Shown here: in pieces, positions 8,411-17,968 of the stretch
How positions within the stretch are numbered: the first letter of the stretch is position 1
How the letters are laid out: the number at the start of each line of letters is the position of its first letter
NCBI GenBank assembly: GCA_963768885.1
Contig: CAVYJN010000008.1
Location: forward strand, 62,001-126,000
Length of the DNA: 64,000 nt
From: DASRIA01 sp963768885
GTDB taxonomy: Bacteria > Actinomycetota > Thermoleophilia > Solirubrobacterales > JBBDJG01
Direction of reading: 5' to 3'
Position numbers and translations under genes: made by a program
The notes under the pieces: model-generated
Database searches by the model: none
The model's input: the letters and a program-made list of their open reading frames with translations, nothing else
Told to the model about the DNA's origin: nothing

Positions 8411-9189
8411 GACGAGAGGTCGGTCACGCCCTCCTCCGCGAGCACGTCCTCGCAGAGGTAGAAGTTGCCGGTCGTCTCGCGGCTCGGCCGGGTGACGACC
8501 GCGTGGGCGGAGTCGGCGTAGATCTCGGGGGTGCGCGCGCGGGCCATCGCCTCGTCGCCTCCGAGGATGTTCTGGACCGCCGCGGTCGCGATGATCGTGC
8601 GCGGCCACAGCGAGTTGAAGGCGATGCCGTCCTCGCGGAACTCCTCCGCCATGCCGAGCGTGCACATGCTCATCCCGTACTTGGCGATCGTGTATCCGAC
8701 GTGGCCCTTGAACCACTTCGGGTCCATCAGCAGCGGCGGCGAGAGGGTCAGCACATGGGGGTTCTCGGCGCGCTTCAGGTGCGGGATGCACGACTTGCTG
8801 ACCAGGAAGGTGCCGCGCGTGTTGATGTCCTGCATCAGGTCGTAGCGCTTCATCTCGAGCGCCTCCGTGCCGGCGAGGTTGATCGCGCTCGCGTTGTTCA
8901 CGCAGACGTCGATCCCGCCGAACCGCTCGACCGCCTGGTCGACCGCGGCCGCGACCTGCTGCTCGTCACGGATGTCGCCGACGATCGGGAGTGCGTTCCC
9001 CCCGGCCTCCGAGATCGTCTCGGCGGCCGTGAAGATCGTGCCCTCGAGCTTCGGGTGCGGCTCGGCGGTCTTCGCGATGAGCGCGACGTTGGCGCCGTCG
9101 CGCGCGGCGCGCACCGCGATCGCAAGCCCGATTCCGCGGCTTCCGCCCGACACGAACAGGGTCTTGCCGCTGAGCGAGCGATCCGTCAT
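8356..9189 (-). CDS. SDR-family oxidoreductase (HSDL2-like)
   Basis: A 277-residue short-chain dehydrogenase. The cofactor loop is SGGSRGIG near residue 14 and the structural motif is VNNAS. The catalytic pair is YTIAK (Tyr and Lys), with a Ser in TLSPPL as the third member. The length and the segments DPKWFKGHVGYTIAKYGMS and LWPRTIIATAA resemble hydroxysteroid-dehydrogenase-like protein 2, which acts in lipid metabolism; that subgroup call is from family memory. It is divergent from an alpha/beta hydrolase with only 20 nt between starts, so their promoters overlap. Confidence 0.87.
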   Translation of the reverse strand: MTDRSLSGKTLFVSGGSRGIGLAIAVRAARDGANVALIAKTAEPHPKLEGTIFTAAETISEAGGNALPIVGDIRDEQQVAAAVDQAVERFGGIDVCVNNASAINLAGTEALEMKRYDLMQDINTRGTFLVSKSCIPHLKRAENPHVLTLSPPLLMDPKWFKGHVGYTIAKYGMSMCTLGMAEEFREDGIAFNSLWPRTIIATAAVQNILGGDEAMARARTPEIYADSAHAVVTRPSRETTGNFYLCEDVLAEEGVTDLSSYSAGGPDADLVPDLFVE

Positions 9190-9209
9190 TCCGCGCGGAC
9201 CGTAACACT

Positions 9210-10050
9210 ATGCGCATGCCTACCGTGCGCACTCACGACGGATGGCTCGCCTGGCGCGAGGAGGGACCGCACGAAGACGACGCACACGGCGAGCCCGTGC
9301 TGATGATCATGGGCCTCGGCGCGAGCTCGCGCCTGTGGTTCCGGCTGCTGCCCTGGATCGCGCGGCGCCACCGCGCGATCGTGTTCGACAACCGCGGCAC
9401 CGGCGACTCCTCGCCCGTCCGGCGGCGGCTCTCGATGCGCGACCTCGCGCACGACGCGCGCGCCGTGATGGACGACGCGGGACTCGACTCCGCCCACGTG
9501 ATCGGCGCCTCGATGGGCGGCATGATCGCGCAGCACCTCGCGCTCGACCACGGCGACAGCGTGCGATCCCTGACCCTCGCCTGCACGACGCCGGGCGGGC
9601 GCGCCGGCGCGCCGCCCTGGCGGCTGCTCGCGACGGCGGGGCTGCGGCCGCTGCTGGGCTCGAAGCGCACCTTCCCGCTCGTCGCTCCCGCGCTCTACGC
9701 CCGCAGCACGCTGCGCGAGCGGCCCGAGCGGGTGCGCGACGACCTCGCGCGCCGGCTCGAGGACAACACCTCCCCGCTCACCGTCTACGCGCAGCTGGGC
9801 GCGATCGCCGGGCACGACACCCGGCCCCGCCTACGGGAGCTCGAGGGCCTGCCGACGCTCGTCGTGCACGGGCTCGAGGACGGCCTCGTCCCGGCCGACC
9901 GGGGGCGCGACCTGGCCGCGCTGATCCCCGGAGCGAAGCTCGAGCTGATCGACTCCTGCGGCCATCTCCTCACCACGGACGCGGAGGGCGAGGTCGCCGC
10001 GGCGATCCTCGCCCACCTCGAAGGCTGCGTCTCGGCCGAGCCGGAGCGGC

Positions 10051-10067
<17 letters not shown>
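9210..10067 (+). CDS. Alpha/beta-fold hydrolase
   Basis: A 285-residue alpha/beta hydrolase. The oxyanion turn is MGLGASS, the nucleophile elbow GASMGG holds the catalytic Ser, an Asp lies in GLEDGLVPADR, and the catalytic His is in SCGHLLTTD. This completes a classical triad. The substrate is unknown; epoxide hydrolases, haloperoxidases and esterases all share the layout. ATG 9210 is used, though ATG 9216 is equally good and lies nearer the usual distance from the short promoter region. Its last 17 nt overlap the 3' end of the convergent lon gene. Confidence 0.85.
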
Positions 10068-12342
<2,275 letters not shown>

Positions 12343-12394
12343 GGAGCCTCTTTCGAAGGGATATCGAGGGGGCTTCGCCCCCGTCACGACGATC

Positions 12395-12422
12395 ATTATA
12401 GCCACCAATGGTTTGTTGCCAA
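12395..12422 (-). promoter_or_regulatory. Promoter of lon (sigma-A type)
   Basis: On the minus strand, TTGGCA (12422-12417), a 16-bp spacer, then TATAAT (12400-12395), a near-perfect housekeeping promoter. It would start transcription near 12388. The roughly 45-nt leader holds a small GC hairpin (12368-12382). The -35 box lies inside the first unit of the tandem operator, so the MarR protein could block it. Confidence 0.75.
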
Positions 12423-12441
12423 CATGGTTTGTCGCTAACAT
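12408..12441 (+). promoter_or_regulatory. Tandem 16-bp operator and promoter of marR
   Basis: Two head-to-tail copies of ATGGTTTGTYGCYAAC (12408 and 12424), differing at two positions. Copy 1 contains TGTTG-C-CAACA, an inverted repeat like MarR-family operators. The plus-strand promoter TTGTTG (12413-12418), 17-bp spacer and TAACAT (12436-12441) lies entirely within the repeats. TAACAT ends 6 nt before the marR ATG, so that message is likely leaderless. Autoregulation, with joint control of lon, is the simplest reading. Confidence 0.65.
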
Positions 12442-12447
12442 CGCGGT

Positions 12448-12900
12448 ATGCAGACGAAATCCCGCTCCAGCGCCACCGGGCTCGCCCTCCTGATCGTGCG
12501 GCTGTCGCGCATGGCGGGCTACCGGCTCGGCGAGGCGCTCGCCGCGATGAACATGCGGACCCATGAGTTCTCGGTCCTGAACTACCTGGCGGAAGCGGGC
12601 CCTCTCTCCCAGCAGGAGGTCGGGCAGGCCCTGCGCATCAACCCCAGCAACCTCGTCGGCCTGCTCGACCTGCTCGAGGCGGACGGCCTGCTCGTGAGGG
12701 CGCGCGACCCCCGCGACCGGCGCCGCCACCTGGTGCAGCTGACGCCCGCCGGCCGGCAGCGGCTCGCGCGGGCCTGGCACGCCGCCGAGGCCGCCGAGGA
12801 GGACCTGCTCTCCCCGCTCGCGCCGGCCGAGCGCGCGCAACTGCGCGGCGCGCTCGAGCGCCTGGTCGGACACGACTGCGGCGCGGGGCGCCGGTGCTGA
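12448..12900 (+). CDS. MarR-family transcriptional regulator
   Basis: A 150-residue winged-helix regulator. The helix-turn-helix runs through LSQQEVGQALRINPSNLVGL, and the wing has the family hallmark ARDPRDRRRHLVQLT (D-x-R-D-x-R). MarR proteins are dimers that leave DNA on binding phenolic or lipophilic ligands or on oxidation; no Cys pair suggests a redox switch here, and the lone Cys residues are at the C-terminus. Its TGA overlaps the ATG of the exporter gene (TGATG), so the pair is translationally coupled, the common regulator-plus-exporter arrangement. Targets probably include its own operon and lon. Confidence 0.9.
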   Translation: MQTKSRSSATGLALLIVRLSRMAGYRLGEALAAMNMRTHEFSVLNYLAEAGPLSQQEVGQALRINPSNLVGLLDLLEADGLLVRARDPRDRRRHLVQLTPAGRQRLARAWHAAEAAEEDLLSPLAPAERAQLRGALERLVGHDCGAGRRC

Positions 12901-14672
12901 TGGATCGGCAGGCGACCGCGGTCGACCGACGGCGGCTGCTCGCCCTCTTCAAGCCCTACCGGCGCCGCCTCGGCGCGGTGCTCTTCCTGATCCTGGTCTC
13001 GGCCGCGCTCGGCATGGTCTCCCCCTTCCTCCTGCGCGCCGTGCTGGACGAGGCGATCCCCCAGCAGGACACCCAGTTGCTGGCCGCGCTGGTCGCCGGG
13101 ATGATCGCGATCGCGATCGCGACGGGTGTGCTGGGAGTCGGTCAGACACTCCTCTCGAACACCGTCGGGCAGCGCGTGATGCACGACCTGCGCGCGGCCG
13201 TCTACCGCCACCTCCAGCGGCTCTCGCTCGCGTTCTTCACGCGCACGCGCACCGGCGAGGTGCAGTCGCGCATCGCGAACGACATCGGCGGCGTCCAGAG
13301 CGTCGTGACGAGCACCGCCACCTCGATCGTCTCGAACGTGACCACCGTGCTCGCGGCGACCGTCGCGATGTTCCTGCTCGACTGGCGCCTGGCGGTGGCG
13401 GCCCTCGGGCTGCTGCCGTTCTTCGTGTGGCTCACGCGCCGCGTCGGCGAGGAGCGCCGCCGCATCACCGCCGTGCGCCAGGACCGGCTCGCCGACATGT
13501 CGTCGCTGGTGGAGGAGTCGCTGTCGGTGTCGGGCATCCTGCTCGGCAAGACGATGGGCCGCGCGCCCGAGCTGGCGGAGCGGTTCGAGCGCGAGTCGGC
13601 GGACCTCGCCGATCTCGAGGTCCGCTCGCGGATGGCCGGCCGCTGGCGGATGGCCTCGGTGCAGATGAGCTTTGCCGCGATGCCCGCGCTGATCTACCTG
13701 TTCGCGGGCCTCACGATCGCCGACGGCGGCGGCGCGATCACGATCGGCACGCTGGTCGCCTTCACCACGCTCCAGACCCGCCTGTTCTTCCCAGTGCAGT
13801 CGCTGCTTTCCGTGGGAGTCGACCTCCAGAGCTCGCTGGCGCTGTTCGAGCGCGTGTTCCACTACCTCGACCTCCCCGTGGAGATCGAGGAGCGCGACGG
13901 CGCGGTGACGCTGCCCGCGGAGCAGATCACGGGGGCGGTCGCGTTCGAGCGCGTCGGGTTCCGGTACGGCGCCGAGGGCGCATGGACGCTGCGCGACATC
14001 GACCTGGCGGTCCCCGCCGGCACGACGCTCGCGCTGGTCGGCGAGACGGGGTCGGGCAAGACGACGCTCGCGTACCTGCTCGCCCGCCTCTACGAGGTGC
14101 AGGAGGGGCGGGTCACGATCGACGGGATCGACGTGCGCGACCTCTCGCACGCCTCGCTGGCCGCGACCGTCGGAGTGGTCTCGCAGGAGACGCACCTCTT
14201 CCACTCGTCGATCGCCGACAACCTGCGCTTCGCGAAGCCCGGCGCGACGGACGCACAGCTCGAGCAGGCCGCGCGCGCCGCGCAGATACACGAGCTGATC
14301 GAGCGGCTCCCCGACGGCTACGAGACGATCGTCGGCGAGCGCGGCTACCGGTTCTCCGGCGGCGAGAAGCAGCGGATCGCGATCGCCCGCACGATCCTCC
14401 GCGACCCGCCGATCCTCGTGCTCGACGAGGCGACCAGCGCGCTCGACACCGAGACCGAGCGCGCCGTCCAGTCCGCGCTCGACGACCTCGCGCGCGGGCG
14501 CACCACGATCGCGATCGCGCACCGCCTCTCGACCGTTCGCGACGCCGAGCAGATCGCCGTGCTCGACCGCGGCCGGCTGGTCGAGCTCGGCAGCCACGAG
14601 GAGCTGCTCGCCGCCGACGGCCGCTACGCCGCGATGGTCGCGGTCCAGGGCGGCGAGCTCACGCCGGCCTGA
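12900..14672 (+). CDS. ABC exporter, fused membrane and ATPase half-transporter
   Basis: 590 residues: an N-terminal six-helix type-1 exporter domain (first helices LGAVLFLILVSAALGM and LLAALVAGMIAIAIA), then the ATPase with Walker A GETGSGKTT (about 380), Q-loop SQETHLF, signature FSGGEKQR, Walker B ILVLDEATSALD and switch AHRLST. It should work as a homodimer exporting hydrophobic compounds from the inner leaflet, as MsbA/BmrA-type proteins do. ATG 12900 is chosen for the TGATG junction with marR; a GTG at 12894 is also in frame. Control by MarR suggests a drug, lipid or fatty-acid efflux role. Confidence 0.92.
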   Translation: MDRQATAVDRRRLLALFKPYRRRLGAVLFLILVSAALGMVSPFLLRAVLDEAIPQQDTQLLAALVAGMIAIAIATGVLGVGQTLLSNTVGQRVMHDLRAAVYRHLQRLSLAFFTRTRTGEVQSRIANDIGGVQSVVTSTATSIVSNVTTVLAATVAMFLLDWRLAVAALGLLPFFVWLTRRVGEERRRITAVRQDRLADMSSLVEESLSVSGILLGKTMGRAPELAERFERESADLADLEVRSRMAGRWRMASVQMSFAAMPALIYLFAGLTIADGGGAITIGTLVAFTTLQTRLFFPVQSLLSVGVDLQSSLALFERVFHYLDLPVEIEERDGAVTLPAEQITGAVAFERVGFRYGAEGAWTLRDIDLAVPAGTTLALVGETGSGKTTLAYLLARLYEVQEGRVTIDGIDVRDLSHASLAATVGVVSQETHLFHSSIADNLRFAKPGATDAQLEQAARAAQIHELIERLPDGYETIVGERGYRFSGGEKQRIAIARTILRDPPILVLDEATSALDTETERAVQSALDDLARGRTTIAIAHRLSTVRDAEQIAVLDRGRLVELGSHEELLAADGRYAAMVAVQGGELTPA

Positions 14673-14688
14673 CCCGGCGCCGCGCCGG

Positions 14689-14828
14689 AGGTGGGCCGCC
14701 GGCGTTGCGCGTGGCGCTACAAAGGACGCCCACCTCGCGGGAGGAGCGAAAAACGACGGGGCCCGGCCCAGGTGGGCTGCCGGCGTTGCGCGTGGCGCTA
14801 CAAAGGACGCCCACCTCGCGGGAGGAGC
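14689..14828 (+). repeat. Two 59-bp direct repeats, REP-like
   Basis: Units at 14689-14747 and 14770-14828 differ at one base and have a period of 81. Each opens with AGGTGGGC and carries its exact complement GCCCACCT about 40 nt later, so each can fold into a hairpin, and each ends CTCGCGGGAGGAGC. They fill the space between the ABC exporter stop and the convergent small gene. No further copy was noticed in this window. Confidence 0.8.
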
Positions 14829-14844
14829 CGGTTGCCGCCCCGCG

Positions 14845-14901
14845 CTAGGGGTCGATGCGCGTGACGGTCACGATCGCGAGCAGCGCCGCCGCGGCCCGCA
14901 T
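14845..14901 (-). CDS. Possible 18-residue hydrophobic micropeptide
   Basis: The TGA of the preceding minus-strand gene overlaps an ATG (TGATG) that opens an 18-codon frame, MRAAAALLAIVTVTRIDP, ending in TAG at 14845. The coupled start and hydrophobic Ala/Leu/Ile/Val core could suit a small membrane peptide, but such a short frame also arises by chance in GC-rich DNA. Confidence 0.2.
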   Translation of the reverse strand: MRAAAALLAIVTVTRIDP

Positions 14902-15251
14902 CAGATCAGCTCCGGCTGGTGGCGCTCGAGGTGGTCGTCGATCGTCTCGCGCACCCAGCGCTGCGTGTCGTGGTCGGCCATGCGGTAGCGGGCGAGCAGC
15001 TCCTTCTGCCCCTCCAGGGGCAGTCCCGCGATCGTCCAGCCCACCGCGAAGCGCTCGAAGAGCATCTCGGTGCGCCGCCGCCACATGTCGTCGGCCGTCG
15101 CGGCGGCGCCGCCCGTCGGCTCGGCCAGCTTCGCGACCGTGCCGGCGGACACGGTCTCGCGCAGTGTCAGGACGTTGCCCTGCGCGTCCGCGTAGTCCAC
15201 GGTCGCGACCGGCTGCTTGGAATCCGCGCGGCGGCGCTTGCGTTTCGCCAT
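14901..15251 (-). CDS. Small conserved-looking hypothetical protein
   Basis: A 116-residue protein I do not recognise. It begins with a strongly basic MAKRKRRRADSK stretch, then a short beta-rich part (ATVDYADAQGNVLTLRETV) and a helical C-terminal half rich in Trp, Arg and Glu (DDMWRRRTEMLFERFAVGW, then RWVRETIDDHLERHQ). The basic head could bind nucleic acid; this is inference only. It starts 2 nt after the thioesterase stop and is clearly in the same operon. Confidence 0.65.
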   Translation of the reverse strand: MAKRKRRRADSKQPVATVDYADAQGNVLTLRETVSAGTVAKLAEPTGGAAATADDMWRRRTEMLFERFAVGWTIAGLPLEGQKELLARYRMADHDTQRWVRETIDDHLERHQPELI

Positions 15252-15253
15252 CG

Positions 15254-15700
15254 TCACCCGCTCACGGGGCCGATCGGGGCCTGCTCCGCATCGGGCGCGG
15301 CGAAGCGCCGCAGCCCCGAGCGGACCCACTCGGGAAGCTCCGTCTTCTTCCACGTGCGCGCGTCCACGCACACGTGCTGGAGGCGACCCTCCACGAGTAG
15401 ATCGGCGCCGCGCAGGACGTCGATCCGCGTGGTCACGCTCGTCGTGCCGATCCGCGTCACCTGCGAGCGCAGGGTGAGGACGTCGTCGAACCGGGCGGGG
15501 GCCCGGAAGCGCGCGTTGGCCTCGGCCACGACGGCGTCGATCCCGCGCTCCACCATCTCCTCCCAGGGCCCGATCGCCTCCCGCCACAGCTCGGTGAAGG
15601 CCACGTCGAAGTAGAGGAAGTAGTTCGCGTTGAAGACGATGTTCTGCGGATCGCACTCCCCGTAGCGGACCCGCAGCTCGTGGTCGAACACGGAGCTCAC
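15254..15700 (-). CDS. Hotdog-fold acyl-CoA thioesterase (YbgC/FcbC family)
   Basis: A 148-residue thioesterase of the 4-hydroxybenzoyl-CoA thioesterase family. The signature RYGECDPQNIVFNANYFLYFD holds the catalytic Asp near residue 16 in the Y-x-x-x-D-x-x-x-I/V-V-F-N-x-x-Y pattern. It hydrolyses acyl-CoA or acyl-ACP thioesters in the cytoplasm. The GTG at 15700 is supported by a TACCAT box ending 6 nt upstream, which indicates a leaderless message, and by an in-frame absence of usable upstream starts. It leads a two-gene operon with the small basic protein. Confidence 0.88.
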   Translation of the reverse strand: MSSVFDHELRVRYGECDPQNIVFNANYFLYFDVAFTELWREAIGPWEEMVERGIDAVVAEANARFRAPARFDDVLTLRSQVTRIGTTSVTTRIDVLRGADLLVEGRLQHVCVDARTWKKTELPEWVRSGLRRFAAPDAEQAPIGPVSG

Positions 15701-15781
15701 ACGGGCATGGTATTCCGCTGCCCCTTGCGCCAGACTTACACCCCCGCGTTCGGACATCCCGCCATGGGGTAGAGGGCGCTG

Positions 15782-16639
15782 GTGAGCGATATGCGAGAGC
15801 CGGCCGACTCGTACCTGATCTGCACCACCCCGCGCAGCGGCAGCACGCTCCTGTGCGAATTGCTGGAGGGCACGGGGATCGCGGGCCGCCCGAACGAGTA
15901 CTTCCAGCAGCTGCCCTCGACGGGACTGCCGATGACCCCGCGCGACTATCTCGACGGCGTCGCGGCCGACGTGGTGCCGGCGCTCGACGGCCCCGCGCGC
16001 CACCTTGCGGAGCACGCGCTCTACGACCCCTGCCGTTTTGCCGGCTTCGCGGACTACGTGGCCTGGGTGAAGCAGAGGGCGACCACGGACAACGGCGTCT
16101 GCGGCGTGAAGATCATGTGGCCCTACGTGGCCGGTCTCGTCGCCAGGCTCTCCCCCCTCACCCCCGCCGTCTCCGATTCGTCGCCGCACGCGGTCCTCTC
16201 GCATGTGTTCCCGGGACTGCGCTACGTATGGCTGCGCCGCACGGACAAGGTGCGCCAGGCCGTGTCGCTGTGGCGCGCGATCCAGACCTGGCACTGGCGC
16301 GAGGACGCGGCGGGCACGAGCGGGATGCCGCCGGCCCCGGCATTGCGATACAGCTTCGAGGCGATCGACCACCTGCGCAGGCGGATCATCGCCTCGGACC
16401 GCGCCTGGGAGACCTACTTCGGCGCGATCGAGGCGGAGCCGCTGACGCTGACCTACGAGGAGTTCGTACCGGCGATGCACGAGACCGTCGCGCGCATGCT
16501 GCGCCACATCGGCGCGGGACACCCGCCCGCCGCGCGCTTCGGCGCGCCGCGCACGGCGCGCCAGTCCGACGACGTCTCCGAGCAGTGGGTGAGCGAGTTC
16601 AGGGCCGACTTCGACCTGCGCGTGCCGGCCTTCGGTTGA
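15782..16639 (+). CDS. Stf0-type sulfotransferase
   Basis: A 285-residue PAPS-dependent sulfotransferase. The 5'-phosphosulfate-binding loop TTPRSGSTLLCELL lies at about 15-28, right after the first strand, as in Stf0, the mycobacterial trehalose 2-sulfotransferase. The 3'-phosphate region fits RYVWLRRTDKVRQAVSLWRA. The substrate could be a sugar or glycolipid but is not proven. Two nucleotides separate its stop from the sulfatase ATG, so the cell makes a sulfate-adding and a sulfate-removing enzyme from one message. GTG 15782 is used; ATG 15791 is an alternative. Confidence 0.88.
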   Translation: MSDMREPADSYLICTTPRSGSTLLCELLEGTGIAGRPNEYFQQLPSTGLPMTPRDYLDGVAADVVPALDGPARHLAEHALYDPCRFAGFADYVAWVKQRATTDNGVCGVKIMWPYVAGLVARLSPLTPAVSDSSPHAVLSHVFPGLRYVWLRRTDKVRQAVSLWRAIQTWHWREDAAGTSGMPPAPALRYSFEAIDHLRRRIIASDRAWETYFGAIEAEPLTLTYEEFVPAMHETVARMLRHIGAGHPPAARFGAPRTARQSDDVSEQWVSEFRADFDLRVPAFG

Positions 16640-16641
16640 GC

Positions 16642-17961
16642 ATGCCGGAGGGTCGGCGGCCCAACATCCTCTACCTGCACTCGCACGACACCGGCCGCTA
16701 CGTGCAGCCCTACGGGTACGGGGTGCCCACGCCCAGCATCCAGCGGCTCGCGGAGGAGGGCGTGATGTTCCGGCAGGCCTTCTGCGCCGCCTCCACGTGC
16801 TCGGCCAGCCGCGCGTGCCTGCTCACCGGGCAGTACGCCCATACGAACGGCATGCTCGGGCTCGCGCATCGCGGCTGGTCCCTCAACGACTACGACCACC
16901 ACATCGTGCACACGCTGCACGACGCCGGCTACCACTCCGTGCTGATCGGCGAGCAGCACGTCTCCAAGCGCCCGGACGTGATCGGCTACGACCAGGTCAT
17001 CAAGATCGCCACCACGCGCGCGAGCGACGTGGCCCCGGTCACGATCGACGTGCTGCGCGATCCGCCGGGGCGGCCGCTGTTCCTCTCGGTCGGGTTCTTC
17101 GAGACCCATCGCGAGTTCTTCCGCCCGAGCGCCGGCGAGGAGCGCTACGTCCGGCCTCCCCCGAACCTGCCCGACACGCCCGAGACGCGCGCCGACATGG
17201 CCGCGTTCGTGGCGAGCGCCCGGTCGCTCGACGAGGGCATCGGCGCCGTGCTCGACTCGCTCGACCACATGGGGCTGACGGAGGACACGCTGGTGATCTG
17301 CACGACCGACCACGGGATCGCCTTCCCGGGCGCGAAGACGACTCTCACCGACCGGGGCATCGGCGTGTTCCTGATCGTGCGTGGGCCCGGCGGCTTCACG
17401 GGCGGCCGGGTGGTCGACTCGCTCGTCTCGCACATCGACCTCTTCCCGACGGTCTGCGAGCTGCTCGGCATCGAGCGGCCGTCGTTCCTCCAGGGCGAGT
17501 CGCTGATGCCGATCGCGCGCGGAGAGCGCGAGGCCGTGCGCGACGTGATCTTCGCCGAAGGGACCTATCACGCCGCCTACGAGCCCCAGCGGGCGGTGCG
17601 AACGCAACGGTGGAAGTACATACGCCGCTTCGACGGCCGCACGACCCCGGTGCTCGTGAACACCGACGACAGCCCCAGCAAGGAGATGCTGATGCGCGCC
17701 GGATGGGGCGAGCAGCCGGTCGAGCGGGAGCGGCTGTACGACCTCGTGTTCGACCCGAACGAGGCGCGCAACCTGGCCGGCGAGCCCTCGGTCGAGCCCG
17801 TGAGGCAGGAGCTTGCGGAAATGCTCGAGCGCTGGATGCGCGACACCGAAGACCCGTTGCTCGACGGGCCGGTGCCGCCGCCGCCCGGCGCCGAGTTCAA
17901 CGACCCGGACCAGGTCTCGCCCGGCGAGCCCACCCACATGACGCGTCCCGCCACGAGGTAG
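16642..17961 (+). CDS. Sulfatase (N-sulfoglucosamine-sulfohydrolase-like)
   Basis: A 439-residue type I sulfatase. It opens with RRPNILYLHSHDTGR, the first metal strand, though the usual D-D pair is replaced by H-S-H-D. The catalytic Cys53, normally converted to formylglycine, is in CSASRACLLTGQ; the family consensus is C-x-P-S-R, so the Pro is Ala here. The second metal site is TTDHGIAF. No signal peptide is seen, unlike most sulfatases, so it would act in the cytoplasm. It lies between the Stf0 gene and an amine oxidase in a tight operon. No formylglycine-generating enzyme is in the window. Confidence 0.87.
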   Translation: MPEGRRPNILYLHSHDTGRYVQPYGYGVPTPSIQRLAEEGVMFRQAFCAASTCSASRACLLTGQYAHTNGMLGLAHRGWSLNDYDHHIVHTLHDAGYHSVLIGEQHVSKRPDVIGYDQVIKIATTRASDVAPVTIDVLRDPPGRPLFLSVGFFETHREFFRPSAGEERYVRPPPNLPDTPETRADMAAFVASARSLDEGIGAVLDSLDHMGLTEDTLVICTTDHGIAFPGAKTTLTDRGIGVFLIVRGPGGFTGGRVVDSLVSHIDLFPTVCELLGIERPSFLQGESLMPIARGEREAVRDVIFAEGTYHAAYEPQRAVRTQRWKYIRRFDGRTTPVLVNTDDSPSKEMLMRAGWGEQPVERERLYDLVFDPNEARNLAGEPSVEPVRQELAEMLERWMRDTEDPLLDGPVPPPPGAEFNDPDQVSPGEPTHMTRPATR

Positions 17962-17968
17962 TGAACCA

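Noticed and set aside
14689..14828. Mini CRISPR array
   Set aside because: Only two units of 59 bp with a single 22-nt spacer and no cas genes; unit length and internal hairpin fit a REP-like element.
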